Shown: positions 18,696-27,566, counted from the stretch's first letter. The stretch: DNA of 64,000 nt from DATFVA01 sp963721075 (GCA_963721075.1 CAVRHV010000021.1:13242-77241); one strand, 5' to 3'. The notes: a model not told the origin generated them from the sequence alone. Program-made: numbers and translations.

Positions 18696-18833
18696 AATGT
18701 GGCTAAAGCCTTTCTTTCTCTTACACCTTTTATCAGTTCACTAAAGTGAACTGCAATATAAAGCTACAGTATTACAGTCAGTTTTAACTGACTGATAAAT
18801 TAGACTGATAAATCCTCGGGCTTTAGCCACATT
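18696..18833. repeat. Nested palindromic element between convergent genes
   Basis: Outer arms AATGTGGCTAAAGCC (18696-18710) and GGCTTTAGCCACATT (18819-18833) are perfect 15-base complements, and the right arm runs into a T-tract. Inside lie two further hairpins: CAGTTCACTAAAGTGAACTG (18734-18753) and CAGTCAGTTTTAACTGACTG (18775-18794). It sits between the RNA methyltransferase and glnA, which converge, so it could terminate both. The nested design looks like a dispersed palindromic repeat more than a plain terminator. Confidence 0.75.
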
Positions 18834-18911
18834 TTTTAATTGTTGCTTCAACGCTTATCCTTTTAGTCTATATACTTCACTCTATGCCCTTAGCGCCATG
18901 CCCTCTGCCCA

Positions 18912-20340
18912 TTACACGTCGTAATACAGCGCAAACTCGTACGGATGCGGCTGCAGCGCCATCGGCCTGATTTCTTTATCCATCTTATACTTTATCCAGG
19001 TCTCTATAACATCCTCGGTAAACACATCACCCTTCATTAAGATACTCGTGATCATTAGCCAATGCTCTAAGAGCTTCACCAAGACTTCCGGGAGTTGAAG
19101 GAACATTTGCCAGTTCTTCCGGCGGCATATCGTAAATATCTTTATCGAGCGGTTCGCCCGGGTCGATACGGTTAATTATACCATCAAGTCCTGCCATCAG
19201 CATTGCTGAGAATGCAAGGTATGGATTGCATGAAGGATCGGGGCAGCGGAACTCAACTCTTTTAGCTTTAGGACTGCTTGAATACATCGGGATCCTTATC
19301 GATGCACTTCTGTTGCGCTGTGAATAAGCAAGATTAACAGGCGCTTCAAATCCCGGAACAAGTCTCTTATATGAATTTGTTGTTGGGTTAGTAAACGCGA
19401 GCAGTGAAGCAGCGTGTTTAAGAAGGCCGCCGATAAAATATAAGCCTGTTTCACTCAATCCCGCATAACCGGTACCCGCAAACAACGGTTTCCCTTTCTT
19501 CCACAAACTCGTGTGAACATGCATACCGCTTCCGTTATCCCCGAACACAGGTTTCGGCATATATGTAACCGTCCTGTTATTCACCCTTGCCGTATTCTTA
19601 ACAATATATTTAAACATTAAAAGCTGATCAGCAGCCATAACGAGAGGCTGGAAGCGCAGGTCTATTTCGCACTGTCCCCCGCTGGCAACTTCGTGATGCT
19701 GGGCTTCAACATCAATACCGCAGTTGATCAGGTTTAAGACCATTTCATTACGCAGATCCATCAAAGCATCTGTCGGCGGAACCGGGAAATATCCTTCTTT
19801 ATATCTGGGTTTGTATCCAAGATTGGGATTTTCTTCACGCCCGCTGTTCCATCTGCCTTCAACCGAGTCAACCATATAAAAACTTCCGTTCGGCTGAGAA
19901 TCAAACTTCACATCATCAAAAACAAAGAATTCTGCTTCGGGTCCGTAATAAACCGTATCAGCTATTCCGGTTGAATTCAGATATGCAGTTGCTTTCTGTG
20001 CTATGTTGCGGGGACAGCGTGAGTATTTCTCCTTGGTAGCCGGTTCATAAACATCGCAGATAAGACTTATAGTCGGAGCTTCAATGAAAGGGTCAAGGAA
20101 CATCGTATTCGGATCGGGAATAATAAGCATATCCGATTCATTTATCGCTTTCCATCCCCGTATTGATGAACCGTCAAATCCAAAACCATCATCGAACGAA
20201 CCTTTGTCGAGCTGTGAAGAAGGTACTGTGAAGTGCTGCCACTGTCCGGGAAAATCCATAAACTTAAGATCTACAAACGAGATCTTCTTGTCTTTTATGT
20301 ATTTCAATACATCATCAATAGGGGTTGTTTGTTTAGCCAT
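18912..20340 (-). CDS. glnA: Type I glutamine synthetase GlnA, C-terminus shifted by one base near 19038
   Basis: The main frame (19027-20340) has the beta-Grasp domain (FVDLKFMDFPGQWQHFTVPS), the substrate motif GFDGSSIRGW, the catalytic region YYGPEAEFFVFDD, the ATP-binding KPVFGDNGSGMHVH and the Tyr of a GSI-beta adenylylation loop (DKDIYDMPPEEL). It ends after ANDHEYL; the true C-terminus (KGDVFTEDVIETWIKYKMDK to HPYEFALYYDV) continues in another frame to 18912. Removing one A near 19038 restores about 475 residues. The enzyme makes glutamine from glutamate and ammonia. It follows an Lrp gene by 16 bases, so Lrp-linked control is likely. A sequencing insertion is the simplest explanation. 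Confidence 0.93.
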
Positions 20341-20356
20341 AATGCTCCTTTTGTTT

Positions 20357-20809
20357 TTATTTATTTATATCTAAAACTGTTGTTTCTTTAATTGTCGAAA
20401 GTACAAATGTGGTTTTCGTAGCTGTTACCCCGGGCCACGACTGGATCTCGCCAAGCAGTTTCTCCAGCGATTCGGTATTCTTTGTTATCGCTTTCAGAAG
20501 ATGCGAACCTTCCCCGAGCACGGAATGACATTCAAGTATTTCGGGAATATGGTCGACTTTATTCAGCAGGGTCTTGTAATGTTTGGAAGATTCCATCACT
20601 ACAAGAATATATGCCATTATATCGTAACCGAATACTTTCTTATCCAGCTTCGTGTAATATCCTTCAATTACTCCGTTCTCCTCAAGCTTCTTCAATCTCT
20701 CGCTCACCGAAGGGAGAGACAATCCCACCTCTTCCGCTATCTGGTTTCTCTTTGTTCTCCCTTTATTCTGCAGGATATTGAGAATCTTAATATCTAAAGC
20801 GTCTACCAC
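20357..20809 (-). CDS. Lrp/AsnC-family transcriptional regulator
   Basis: 150 residues. The N-terminal winged helix (LDIKILNILQNKGRTKRNQI, LSLPSVSERLKKLEENGVI) and the C-terminal RAM ligand-binding domain (DKKVFGYDIMAYILVVMESS, ECHSVLGEGSHLLKAITKN) are complete. Lrp/AsnC proteins form octamers that respond to amino acids. The gene lies directly upstream of glnA with a 16-base gap, and the two probably form one transcript; the effector may be glutamine or another nitrogen signal, which is an inference from position. Confidence 0.92.
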   Translation of the reverse strand: MVDALDIKILNILQNKGRTKRNQIAEEVGLSLPSVSERLKKLEENGVIEGYYTKLDKKVFGYDIMAYILVVMESSKHYKTLLNKVDHIPEILECHSVLGEGSHLLKAITKNTESLEKLLGEIQSWPGVTATKTTFVLSTIKETTVLDINK

Positions 20810-20893
20810 TAATTACCTTAATTATTTAGTTATTTTAGAAAATATGGCTGGAAATATAAGGTGGTCAGGACAATTATGCAAATGTTTTTAATC

Positions 20894-20917
20894 GATCCTG
20901 TGAAATTTTTCAGGATC
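20894..20917. other. Short hairpin upstream of the Lrp and CULT genes
   Basis: GATCCTG (20894-20900) and CAGGATC (20911-20917) form a 7-base stem with a 10-base AT-rich loop in the 200-base gap between the divergently transcribed Lrp and CULT genes. It could be part of an operator or leader, but nothing else supports a role. Confidence 0.3.
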
Positions 20918-21012
20918 AGGCTCGTCAATCACAGGTAACCAGAATTTCTCTCGACAGAGGGACAAAAGTTTTATATTTTACTCTCAGGTTAAAGCTGAAC
21001 AGGAAAAGATTT

Positions 21013-21414
21013 ATGGAAGATACAGGAAATACAAGACAGCAGGATTCCGCTGTTCCGGAAGTTGAGCTGGATACCAATGTAAAAACAGAACTTCAGGCAG
21101 ACGACTGGCTATGCGTTGTGTGCCATAAAAAAATTACATCGGATAAAGACAGGTTTGAGTATAATAATCAGAGTGAATTTCAGTTCACCAATCCTGCCGG
21201 GTATTACTTCGATATTTTAACCTTTGCCGATGCAGAGGGATGCCTTGTACTCGGTGAACCCACAATGGAATTTACCTGGTTTAAGGATCATGCCTGGTCA
21301 TATGCCGTCTGCAGCCGCTGCCACAATCATCTTGGCTGGAAGTATATCGGCAAATATTCCTTTTTCGGTCTTATTAAATCCCGGATTGTCAAAGGTCTGG
21401 CCTTGTTTAATTAA
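21013..21414 (+). CDS. CULT-domain protein (cereblon thalidomide-binding-domain-like)
   Basis: 133 residues with a single CULT domain after a short acidic N-terminus. Zinc is expected to bind Cys34/Cys37 (CVVC) and Cys100/Cys103 (CSRC). Three tryptophans, Trp89, Trp95 and Trp109, are spaced 6 and 14 apart, exactly as the aromatic cage Trp380/386/400 of human cereblon. The block EFTWFKDHAW and HLGWKY match the cereblon positions, and the zinc pair sits at +5/+8 from the middle Trp as in cereblon. Stand-alone bacterial CULT proteins bind cyclic imide or uracil-like ligands through this cage; their natural role is unknown. No signal peptide is visible. It is convergent with the GT2 gene of the carbamoyltransferase cassette. 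Confidence 0.88.
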   Translation: MEDTGNTRQQDSAVPEVELDTNVKTELQADDWLCVVCHKKITSDKDRFEYNNQSEFQFTNPAGYYFDILTFADAEGCLVLGEPTMEFTWFKDHAWSYAVCSRCHNHLGWKYIGKYSFFGLIKSRIVKGLALFN

Positions 21415-21419
21415 TATGA

Positions 21420-22238
21420 TCAATGATCGGTTTTCTTTATTCCGTAGGGTGTGAATGCTTTGCCTTCGGCTTTCACTTTATTGAAGAGGTCGAGGTTCTG
21501 CTGGAGGCGTTCCTGGAGGGGATGATAAAGATGATACTGAACGGCGATATTATTAAGAGATTTGATTCTCATTCCGGCAAGCTCAAGACGGTACTGGATA
21601 TCGGAGTCTTCTCCGATTGAAGGGGCTTCATATCTTTCATCAAAACCGTTTATTTTGAGAAGATCTTCCTTGTTTATTGAGAAGTTGCAGCCAAGGAGTC
21701 CGCGTGGTTTGTCGTTAAGAATACCGCGAAGGGTTTTGTTCTTAACGTAAAATCCTTTTTCAACATAATCCGATTTTCCGAAAAGTCCGTCCTTTACAAG
21801 TTTCATAGTGTTCTTCTCAAGCCATCCTGCCCTGACCATTTCAGGGGTCAGCTTATCACTTATCTTTTCAGAAAGGTTTACTCTCCTGCCCGTAAGGCAC
21901 ACGTACTTGTTCCGGTAATTCGAATGTTCGTCAAGAAATTTGCTATGCGGAATGCAGTCCCCGTCCATAAAGATGAGATAATCTGAATTGGCAGCCTCAA
22001 TAGCTTTGTTCAGTATTTTATTTTTTCTGAAGCCTTTATCTTCGTGACTGACATGTATTAAAGGAAAAGAAAGGGAGGGAGTGATTTTCTTTAGTCTCTT
22101 TACAAATTCATCGTTCGAACCGTCATCGGCAATAACGACTTCAAAATCCCACATAGTCTGGCGCTCCAGTCCAGCCAGCACCAGCTCGAGAAAATCGAAC
22201 CTGTTATAAACCGAGATAATTACAGATGTGTGGAACAT
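21420..22238 (-). CDS. Family 2 glycosyltransferase (chondroitin-polymerase-like GT2)
   Basis: 272 residues. The GT-A fold start SVIISVYNRFDFLELVLAGL, the nucleotide motif ADDGSNDEF, the DxD motif MDGDCI (metal binding) and the C-terminal galactosyltransferase-type segment GCNFSINKEDLLKINGFDE are all visible. It is a cytoplasmic or membrane-associated sugar transferase acting on surface polysaccharide precursors. It is the last gene of the minus-strand carbamoyltransferase cassette, starting 6 bases after the stop of the small Lys-rich gene. Donor and acceptor sugars are unknown. Confidence 0.9.
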   Translation of the reverse strand: MFHTSVIISVYNRFDFLELVLAGLERQTMWDFEVVIADDGSNDEFVKRLKKITPSLSFPLIHVSHEDKGFRKNKILNKAIEAANSDYLIFMDGDCIPHSKFLDEHSNYRNKYVCLTGRRVNLSEKISDKLTPEMVRAGWLEKNTMKLVKDGLFGKSDYVEKGFYVKNKTLRGILNDKPRGLLGCNFSINKEDLLKINGFDERYEAPSIGEDSDIQYRLELAGMRIKSLNNIAVQYHLYHPLQERLQQNLDLFNKVKAEGKAFTPYGIKKTDH

Positions 22239-22243
22239 TCAGA

Positions 22244-22387
22244 TTATTTACCCGCATTTTTATTTTTGCGCAATTTATCCTTTTCCTTTTTCCTGTCGTA
22301 CGCCTTTTTGTCTTTTTCTACTTTAGGCGGCTTCTTCGGGACAGGAATTCTCTTTTTCTTCTTATCTATTTTGATTTTTTCAGCCAT
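22244..22387 (-). CDS. 47-residue lysine-rich small protein
   Basis: An open frame from ATG 22387 to TAA 22244 encodes 47 residues, about two fifths of them lysine (for example KIDKKKKRIPVPKKPPKVEK and a C-terminal half of Lys/Arg/Asp/Tyr). It is low in complexity and has no membrane helix or Cys. It lies between the DUF5989 gene and the GT2 gene with gaps of 20 and 5 bases, which supports real translation. I know no family for it; a basic tail-like protein that contacts acidic partners is conceivable but unproved. Confidence 0.55.
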   Translation of the reverse strand: MAEKIKIDKKKKRIPVPKKPPKVEKDKKAYDRKKEKDKLRKNKNAGK

Positions 22388-22407
22388 AAACCAATTAACA
22401 ATTTATG

Positions 22408-22566
22408 TCAGAAAATAGCATAGATAAAAGGTGCGAGTGCGGAACCCTGCGTCAGGATTATCAGTCCGCCCAGGAGCAGCAGGAATATAATAATAGGGGC
22501 GAGCCACCATTTTTTTCTTACCCGCAGGAACTGCCATAATTCTGATAATATGGATAATTTGCTCAT
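22408..22566 (-). CDS. DUF5989 small membrane protein (52 residues)
   Basis: ATG 22566 to TGA 22408. The protein starts with a short amphipathic segment (LSELWQFLRVRKKWWLAP), then one membrane helix (IIIFLLLLGGLIILTQ), then the ending GSALAPFIYAIF. This is the DUF5989 signature, normally found beside carbamoyltransferases and SxtJ-like proteins, exactly as here: the ATG is 1 base from the SxtJ stop. Its function is not known; its constant genetic company suggests a membrane partner of the carbamoylating enzyme. Confidence 0.85.
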   Translation of the reverse strand: MSKLSILSELWQFLRVRKKWWLAPIIIFLLLLGGLIILTQGSALAPFIYAIF

Positions 22567-23004
22567 TTAAAATTGTCTTTCATAAGTTGTGGGATCGAAC
22601 GGTTTCTGTTCTCTTTTCTCCCAGTAAGAATCCGCTGAATGATCGATCTTTAAATTCAGGAATTTTTTATTAAAAATCATCGCAATAAATCTAACTCCGG
22701 TAAGACCAACATAAAAAAGAATTGACAGAATTACACGCGTCATTATCCAGCCGAGGACTATTGCAAGCGCCATCCATACTTTATTGAAGGGTTTAAGGAG
22801 CACAGGAAACAAAAGGCCGGCCAGTATAAATGCCGCCCCGATGATCCCCCATACGGGATAGGTTGATTTCCCTGTCCACAGCAAAATAGCCGCAATAACA
22901 AGAAGGACGATCCCGATAGTTAAACCAAACTTTCTCAGATCGGCGGGTGATTCTTTAATATTTTTTATTTCGCTGAATATTTCTTTCATATTAGTCCAGT
23001 TCAA
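22567..23004 (-). CDS. SxtJ family membrane protein
   Basis: 145 residues with three or four hydrophobic helices (FGLTIGIVLLVIAAILLWTG, WGIIGAAFILAGLLFPVLLK, VWMALAIVLGWIMTRVILSI, YVGLTGVRFIAMIF) and a charged C-terminus ending EKREQKPFDPTTYERQF. The latter resembles the SxtJ family found next to carbamoyltransferases (sxtI) in saxitoxin and O-antigen loci. Its start lies inside the end of the carbamoyltransferase gene (14-base overlap), so the two are translationally coupled. The biochemical role is unknown. Confidence 0.85.
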   Translation of the reverse strand: MNWTNMKEIFSEIKNIKESPADLRKFGLTIGIVLLVIAAILLWTGKSTYPVWGIIGAAFILAGLLFPVLLKPFNKVWMALAIVLGWIMTRVILSILFYVGLTGVRFIAMIFNKKFLNLKIDHSADSYWEKREQKPFDPTTYERQF

Positions 23005-24808
23005 ATTCTTTCTTCCAGTCGGTGTCTTCCACCAGTTCCTCCTGCTCGCCTTTATCCAGCAGATAATTCCCCATTACAAGGTAATCCATATTGGTCCGCA
23101 TAAAACATTTATACGCGTCAGCCGGAGAACAGACAATAGGCTCACCTCTCACATTGAAGGAGGTATTTATAAGTACGGCGCTGCCGTAATTCTCATCAAA
23201 CTTTTCAATCAGCTTATGAAAAAGAGGATTGGTTTCCTTGTGCACTGTCTGGAGTCTTGCCGAGTAATCAACATGTGTAATAGCAGGAATATCCGACCTT
23301 ACAATATTAAGTTTCTGAATGCCGAAAAGCTTTTTCTCCTCATCCGACATCTCTTTTCTTCTTTCCTTCTTCACATCGGCAACCAGCAGCATATAAGGCG
23401 ATTCCCTGTCGATCTCGAAGTACTCCGAAACTTTTTCTCCCAGTACAACAGGAGCAAAAGGACGAAAACTCTCACGGAATTTTATCTTCAGGTTCATGAC
23501 CGACTGCATCTTTGAAGAGCGTGCATCTCCGAGTATCGATCTGGCACCAAGAGCTCTTGGTCCGAATTCCATTCTGCCTTCAAACCATCCAACTACTTTT
23601 TCATCGGCAAGTATTGCCGCTACTTTTTCAGGCAGTTGCCCGTCTTCAAACTTTTTATACCGTATGTTATTTTCTTTAAGGAATTCCAGTATATCGTCAT
23701 CCTTATACTCGGGCCCCAGGTAGGAACCCTTTTGTGCATCTCTGCCTTCATCAACAATCCGTTCATTTCCAAGGTACTGATACCATCCCAGAAGCGCAGC
23801 ACCAAGTGCTCCGCCTGCATCACCCGCAGCAGGCTGGATCCAGATCCCATCAAACGGCCCTTCGCGCAGCAGTTTTCCGTTAGCAACACAGTTAAGCGCA
23901 ACACCCCCGGCAAGACAGATATTCTTCATACCGGTTTCTTTATGAACGTGATTTCCCATCCTGAGTACGATCTCTTCTGTTACATCCTGAACAGAACGTG
24001 CAAGGTCCATTTCCTTCTGCGTAAGTTTGGATTCAGGTTCCCTGGGCGGTCCGCCGAACAGCTTATGGAATCTGTCGTTCGTCATCGTTAGTCCCGCACA
24101 GTAATTAAAGTAATCCATATTCATCCTGAAGGAGCCGTCATCTTTAACATCTATAAGTTCCTTAAGGATAAGGTCTTTGTATTTAGGCTCGCCGTATGGT
24201 GCGAGTCCCATTACTTTATACTCACCCGAGTTTACCTTGAAGCCTGTATAGTATGTAAACGCGGAATACAGAAGTCCCAGTGAGTGAGGGAAAGTTATGT
24301 CGGCAATAAGTTCAACGTGGTTGTCTTTGCCGGTTCCATAACTGGAGGTTGTCCACTCGCCCACCCCATCCATAGTTAAAATTGCAGCTTCCTTAAAAGG
24401 TGAAGGGAAAAAAGCTGAGGCAGCGTGAGATTCGTGGTGTTCCGGAAATATAACTTTGCCTTCATAGCCTAGCTTATCCTTTATCATCTCCTTCATCCAT
24501 AGTTTCTCTTTGATCCATAAGGGCATAGCCTTTATGAAGGATTGAATTCCTACGGGTGCGTAAGCAAGATAAGTTTCCAGCAGTCTTTCGAATTTCAGGA
24601 AAGGTTTATCATAGAAGGCCACGATGTCCGGTTCACTGCTCTTTATGCCAGCATAATCCAGACAGTATCCTATAGACCCTGAAGGAAAGTTATGATCATG
24701 CTTTTTACGTGTAAATCTTTCCTCCTGAGCGGCAGCAATTACTTCTCCGTCTTTAACCAGTGCCGCTGCACTGTCATGATAGAAAGCCGATATTCCAAGT
24801 ATATACAT
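22991..24808 (-). CDS. Carbamoyltransferase (NodU/CmcH/TobZ family)
   Basis: 605 residues from ATG 24808; a TTG four codons upstream is less likely. The N-terminal Kae1-like domain begins GISAFYHDSAAALVKDGEV and carries the metal/nucleotide motif HHESHAASAFFPSPF. The C-terminal domain has GRMEFGPRALGARSILGDAR, FRPFAPVV and INTSFNVRGEPIVCSPADA. Such enzymes transfer the carbamoyl group of carbamoyl phosphate, through a carbamoyl-adenylate, to a hydroxyl of a sugar or small molecule. With SxtJ, DUF5989 and a GT2 enzyme downstream, the likely product is a carbamoylated glycan or glycolipid of the cell surface; the acceptor is an inference. Confidence 0.93.
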   Translation of the reverse strand: MYILGISAFYHDSAAALVKDGEVIAAAQEERFTRKKHDHNFPSGSIGYCLDYAGIKSSEPDIVAFYDKPFLKFERLLETYLAYAPVGIQSFIKAMPLWIKEKLWMKEMIKDKLGYEGKVIFPEHHESHAASAFFPSPFKEAAILTMDGVGEWTTSSYGTGKDNHVELIADITFPHSLGLLYSAFTYYTGFKVNSGEYKVMGLAPYGEPKYKDLILKELIDVKDDGSFRMNMDYFNYCAGLTMTNDRFHKLFGGPPREPESKLTQKEMDLARSVQDVTEEIVLRMGNHVHKETGMKNICLAGGVALNCVANGKLLREGPFDGIWIQPAAGDAGGALGAALLGWYQYLGNERIVDEGRDAQKGSYLGPEYKDDDILEFLKENNIRYKKFEDGQLPEKVAAILADEKVVGWFEGRMEFGPRALGARSILGDARSSKMQSVMNLKIKFRESFRPFAPVVLGEKVSEYFEIDRESPYMLLVADVKKERRKEMSDEEKKLFGIQKLNIVRSDIPAITHVDYSARLQTVHKETNPLFHKLIEKFDENYGSAVLINTSFNVRGEPIVCSPADAYKCFMRTNMDYLVMGNYLLDKGEQEELVEDTDWKKEFELD

Positions 24809-25026
24809 TCCAGTCTTCAATAATTTTCCCGTAAAAATAGATTTTTAACGACCATTTTACAAAGTAAAAAGAAAGAAATGGATTATTTAGAAGCCTGTAT
24901 CCAAAGAATTCTTAATTAAAGGTCATTTTTTTGGAACTATTTTTGAGAAAAAATCATTACATTAGTAAGGCAGAACTGCCACAACCTTGTTTAGAAAGAA
25001 AACTATCAACAATTAAAGGATCAAAA

Positions 25027-26586
25027 ATGAAACAAATCTACCTGTTTCTAATTCTCATATTATTCGGAGTAAGTATCACAACAAATGCCCAGTTTAAGGA
25101 ATGGGGAACTAAATTCGGTGCAAGATACAATCTCCTCTTACCTCAAAACGAATTCCCGAATGTGGGCTTCGGGGAAAACGACGATTTTTCATTTGATAAT
25201 TACACAATGTCATACCTGCTTGAAGGTTTTGTCGGTTTTGAGCTGACACCGATTCTTGAACTTGACATAAACGCAGGTTACGGTTCCTATGCAGGATTTC
25301 AATTTAATTACGAAGGGTATTATAAATCAGAAATAATACCTGTCAGTTTAAGATTCAGGATTGCACCGTTTGATCTTACAGGGTGGAATCCTTACCTGTA
25401 CCTTGGCGGCGGCGTAATGCACTACAGCAACAAGTTCCCGGAACTGAATACCGTAACTTCACCCTTGGATGTAAATTCCGAAGGATGGACCGGATTATTC
25501 CCGCTCGGTATAGGTGCTGAATTTGCTCTTAGTGATATGGTGCTTGTCGATTTTGCAATCGGCGGTGCATACTCTACTGGTTTTGATCTGAATAATTATG
25601 ATAACGGAAGCAATATTGTTGACGCATACTACAATGCTTCACTGGGTCTCACAATAACCGGTGAAAGCTGCAGCTCCGACAGAGATATGGACGGTTTAGG
25701 GAAATGCGAAGAGGAGAAACTCGGAACCAGTCCGCGTAATCCCGATACCGACGGTGACGGGCTTACAGACGGTGAGGAAGTTATGGTATACAAAACCAAA
25801 CCTCTCCTGGCAGATACCGATCTTGATGGTCTGAGTGATTTTGATGAAGTTAAGAAATACAAGACGGATCCTCTGAATCCTGATACGGATAAAGACGGTT
25901 TGAATGACGGTGAGGAAGTCAACAAGTATAAGACAGACCCGTTGAATCCTGATACCGACAACGACGGTCTTAGTGACGGTGATGAAGTAATTAAATGGAA
26001 GACCGATCCTAACAATCCTGATACCGACGGCGATGGTCTCTACGACGGCGAAGAAGTTAAGACATTCTCAACCAACCCGTTAAGCAAAGATACTGACGGC
26101 GACGGATTGTCGGATTATGATGAAGTTACAACCTACAAGACCAATCCTCTTGTTAAGGATACTGACGGCGGAAGCGTTGATGACGGTGTCGAAGTTAACC
26201 GCGGAACCAATCCTCTCGATGCTGAGGACGACGTGATGAAAGTTAATGTTCCTATGGTATTGAAAGGTATAACATTCGCAACAGGTAAAGCAGACATTAC
26301 ACCTGAATCAGAAAATACCTTAAGGAAGACCCTGAAGACACTGCAGTCATATCCTGACATCACTGTTGAGATAGCCGGTTACACAGATAATGTAGGCAGT
26401 GAGAAATCAAACCAGAAACTCTCCGAAAGAAGAGCTCAATCTGTAAGAGACTGGCTGGTTCGCGAGGGCGTTGATCCCGAAAGAATCAAAGCAGTAGGTT
26501 ACGGCGAATCTAATCCTGTTGCAACCAACTCTACTCCTGAAGGAAGACAGGAAAACAGAAGAATTGAAGTAAAGCGAATTAAGTAG
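25027..26586 (+). CDS. OmpA-family outer-membrane protein with thrombospondin type 3 repeats
   Basis: 519 residues from ATG 25027, which opens a clear signal peptide (MKQIYLFLILILFG...TNA); an in-frame TTG 32 codons upstream is not supported. Domains in order: a beta-barrel of about 200 residues; about seven calcium-binding TSP3 repeats of roughly 23 residues with the core DTDGDGLxDGEEV (about 220-385); and a C-terminal OmpA peptidoglycan-binding domain (GYTDNVGSEKSNQKLSERRA, GYGESNPVATN). It tethers the outer membrane to the cell wall. A strong terminator follows at 26609. Confidence 0.92.
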   Translation: MKQIYLFLILILFGVSITTNAQFKEWGTKFGARYNLLLPQNEFPNVGFGENDDFSFDNYTMSYLLEGFVGFELTPILELDINAGYGSYAGFQFNYEGYYKSEIIPVSLRFRIAPFDLTGWNPYLYLGGGVMHYSNKFPELNTVTSPLDVNSEGWTGLFPLGIGAEFALSDMVLVDFAIGGAYSTGFDLNNYDNGSNIVDAYYNASLGLTITGESCSSDRDMDGLGKCEEEKLGTSPRNPDTDGDGLTDGEEVMVYKTKPLLADTDLDGLSDFDEVKKYKTDPLNPDTDKDGLNDGEEVNKYKTDPLNPDTDNDGLSDGDEVIKWKTDPNNPDTDGDGLYDGEEVKTFSTNPLSKDTDGDGLSDYDEVTTYKTNPLVKDTDGGSVDDGVEVNRGTNPLDAEDDVMKVNVPMVLKGITFATGKADITPESENTLRKTLKTLQSYPDITVEIAGYTDNVGSEKSNQKLSERRAQSVRDWLVREGVDPERIKAVGYGESNPVATNSTPEGRQENRRIEVKRIK

Positions 26587-26608
26587 CTGCGCTCACTTAT
26601 AACAAAAA

Positions 26609-26634
26609 GGCCGTCTCAACAGACGGCCTTTTTT
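26609..26634 (+). terminator. Rho-independent terminator after the OmpA gene
   Basis: GGCCGTCT (26609-26616), loop CAAC, AGACGGCC (26621-26628), then six T residues. The A-run before the stem lets it also serve the convergent minus-strand peptidase gene. Confidence 0.9.
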
Positions 26635-26636
26635 AT

Positions 26637-27487
26637 TTACCTCAAAAGGTATTTTTCGAACCAGGATTTTCGGAGCTGGTCGACTTCTTTTCGGTGGGAT
26701 TTAAGGAAGTGATCGCCGCCTTCAAATATTACCAGTCTGTAATTCTTCCCTTCATCTGAAAATTTTCGGGCAAGGTCAATCGACTGCTGCACAGGCACCA
26801 TATCATCATCTACCTCCATGCATTAGCAGGTAGGGAATGTCAGGTAGTTTATCGGTAAAAGTTATTGCCGATCTTTTCTTAAGTTCTGTATTCAAATTTT
26901 CCTTTGCCGATATTTTTCTTGTAATACTCTTTAGCCTTCACACCCGAGTCTGCCAGTTCTTTAAGATTGCTTATCGCTCCGCTCAGCACTGCACATTTGA
27001 AATCATATTTTTCTTTAAGCAGAATAAACGTCATCATCCCTCCCCTGCTCCATCCTTCCACAGCGGCATTCGCAGTATCAATGAACTTCAATTCTTCGGC
27101 AATCGGGAAAAGATTTTTGATATCATTTACTTCATCCCCTCCAAGTCCGTCTTTTCCTTCCCCGCCGTCATTTCCCCTGTACTGCGATGCAAGTACCGCA
27201 TAGCCCCAGCCCGCAAGCTGTCCGAACATTCCTCTCGCAGTAAACCTGTCTATTGCACCTTTATCGCCGTAGCCGCCGCGGTTCCATATAATAAGCGGGA
27301 TGTTCTTTCCTGCCGGGATATCCGAAGGATAGGCAAGGTATCCTTTTACTTTAAGGCCGTCAGACATATAGGTTATCTTTTCAACTACCGAATAATCAAT
27401 TATTTCTTTTCCCCATCCGCTGACCGCCATTTTGGTCTGGGTTTCATTTAACGTTATTTGTTCTCTATGAATTATATTTGAGCTCAT
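26637..27487 (-). pseudogene. Prolyl-oligopeptidase-like alpha/beta hydrolase (S9 family) with two frame breaks
   Basis: The first frame (27487-26879) has an N-terminal propeller-less S9 fold: LIIWNRGGYGDKG, YAVLASQYRGNDGGEGKDG and the nucleophile elbow VEGWSRGGMM (Ser of GxSxG). Deleting one base near 26889 continues NTELKKRSAITFTDKLPDIP, and deleting one G near 26818 continues LLMHG-VDDDMVPVQQSIDL and the catalytic-His region FEGGDHFLKSHRKEV. The repaired protein of about 282 residues has the full Ser-Asp-His triad and is probably a cytoplasmic peptidase or esterase. Both breaks are single-base insertions. Confidence 0.78.
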
Positions 27488-27566
27488 AGTAATTTATTAT
27501 TGCCGTTTTTATTTTTATACAACTTAATAATTCTTTGATCGTTCTCATAAAAGCTGGATCAAACTG

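Noticed and set aside
18912..19106. Stop-codon readthrough to explain the split glnA
   Set aside because: The C-terminus lies in a different frame, so an inserted base, not readthrough, is required.
21013..21414. MsrB or Yippee protein
   Set aside because: The zinc pairs resemble both, but the catalytic Cys of MsrB is missing and the three-tryptophan spacing is specific to CULT.
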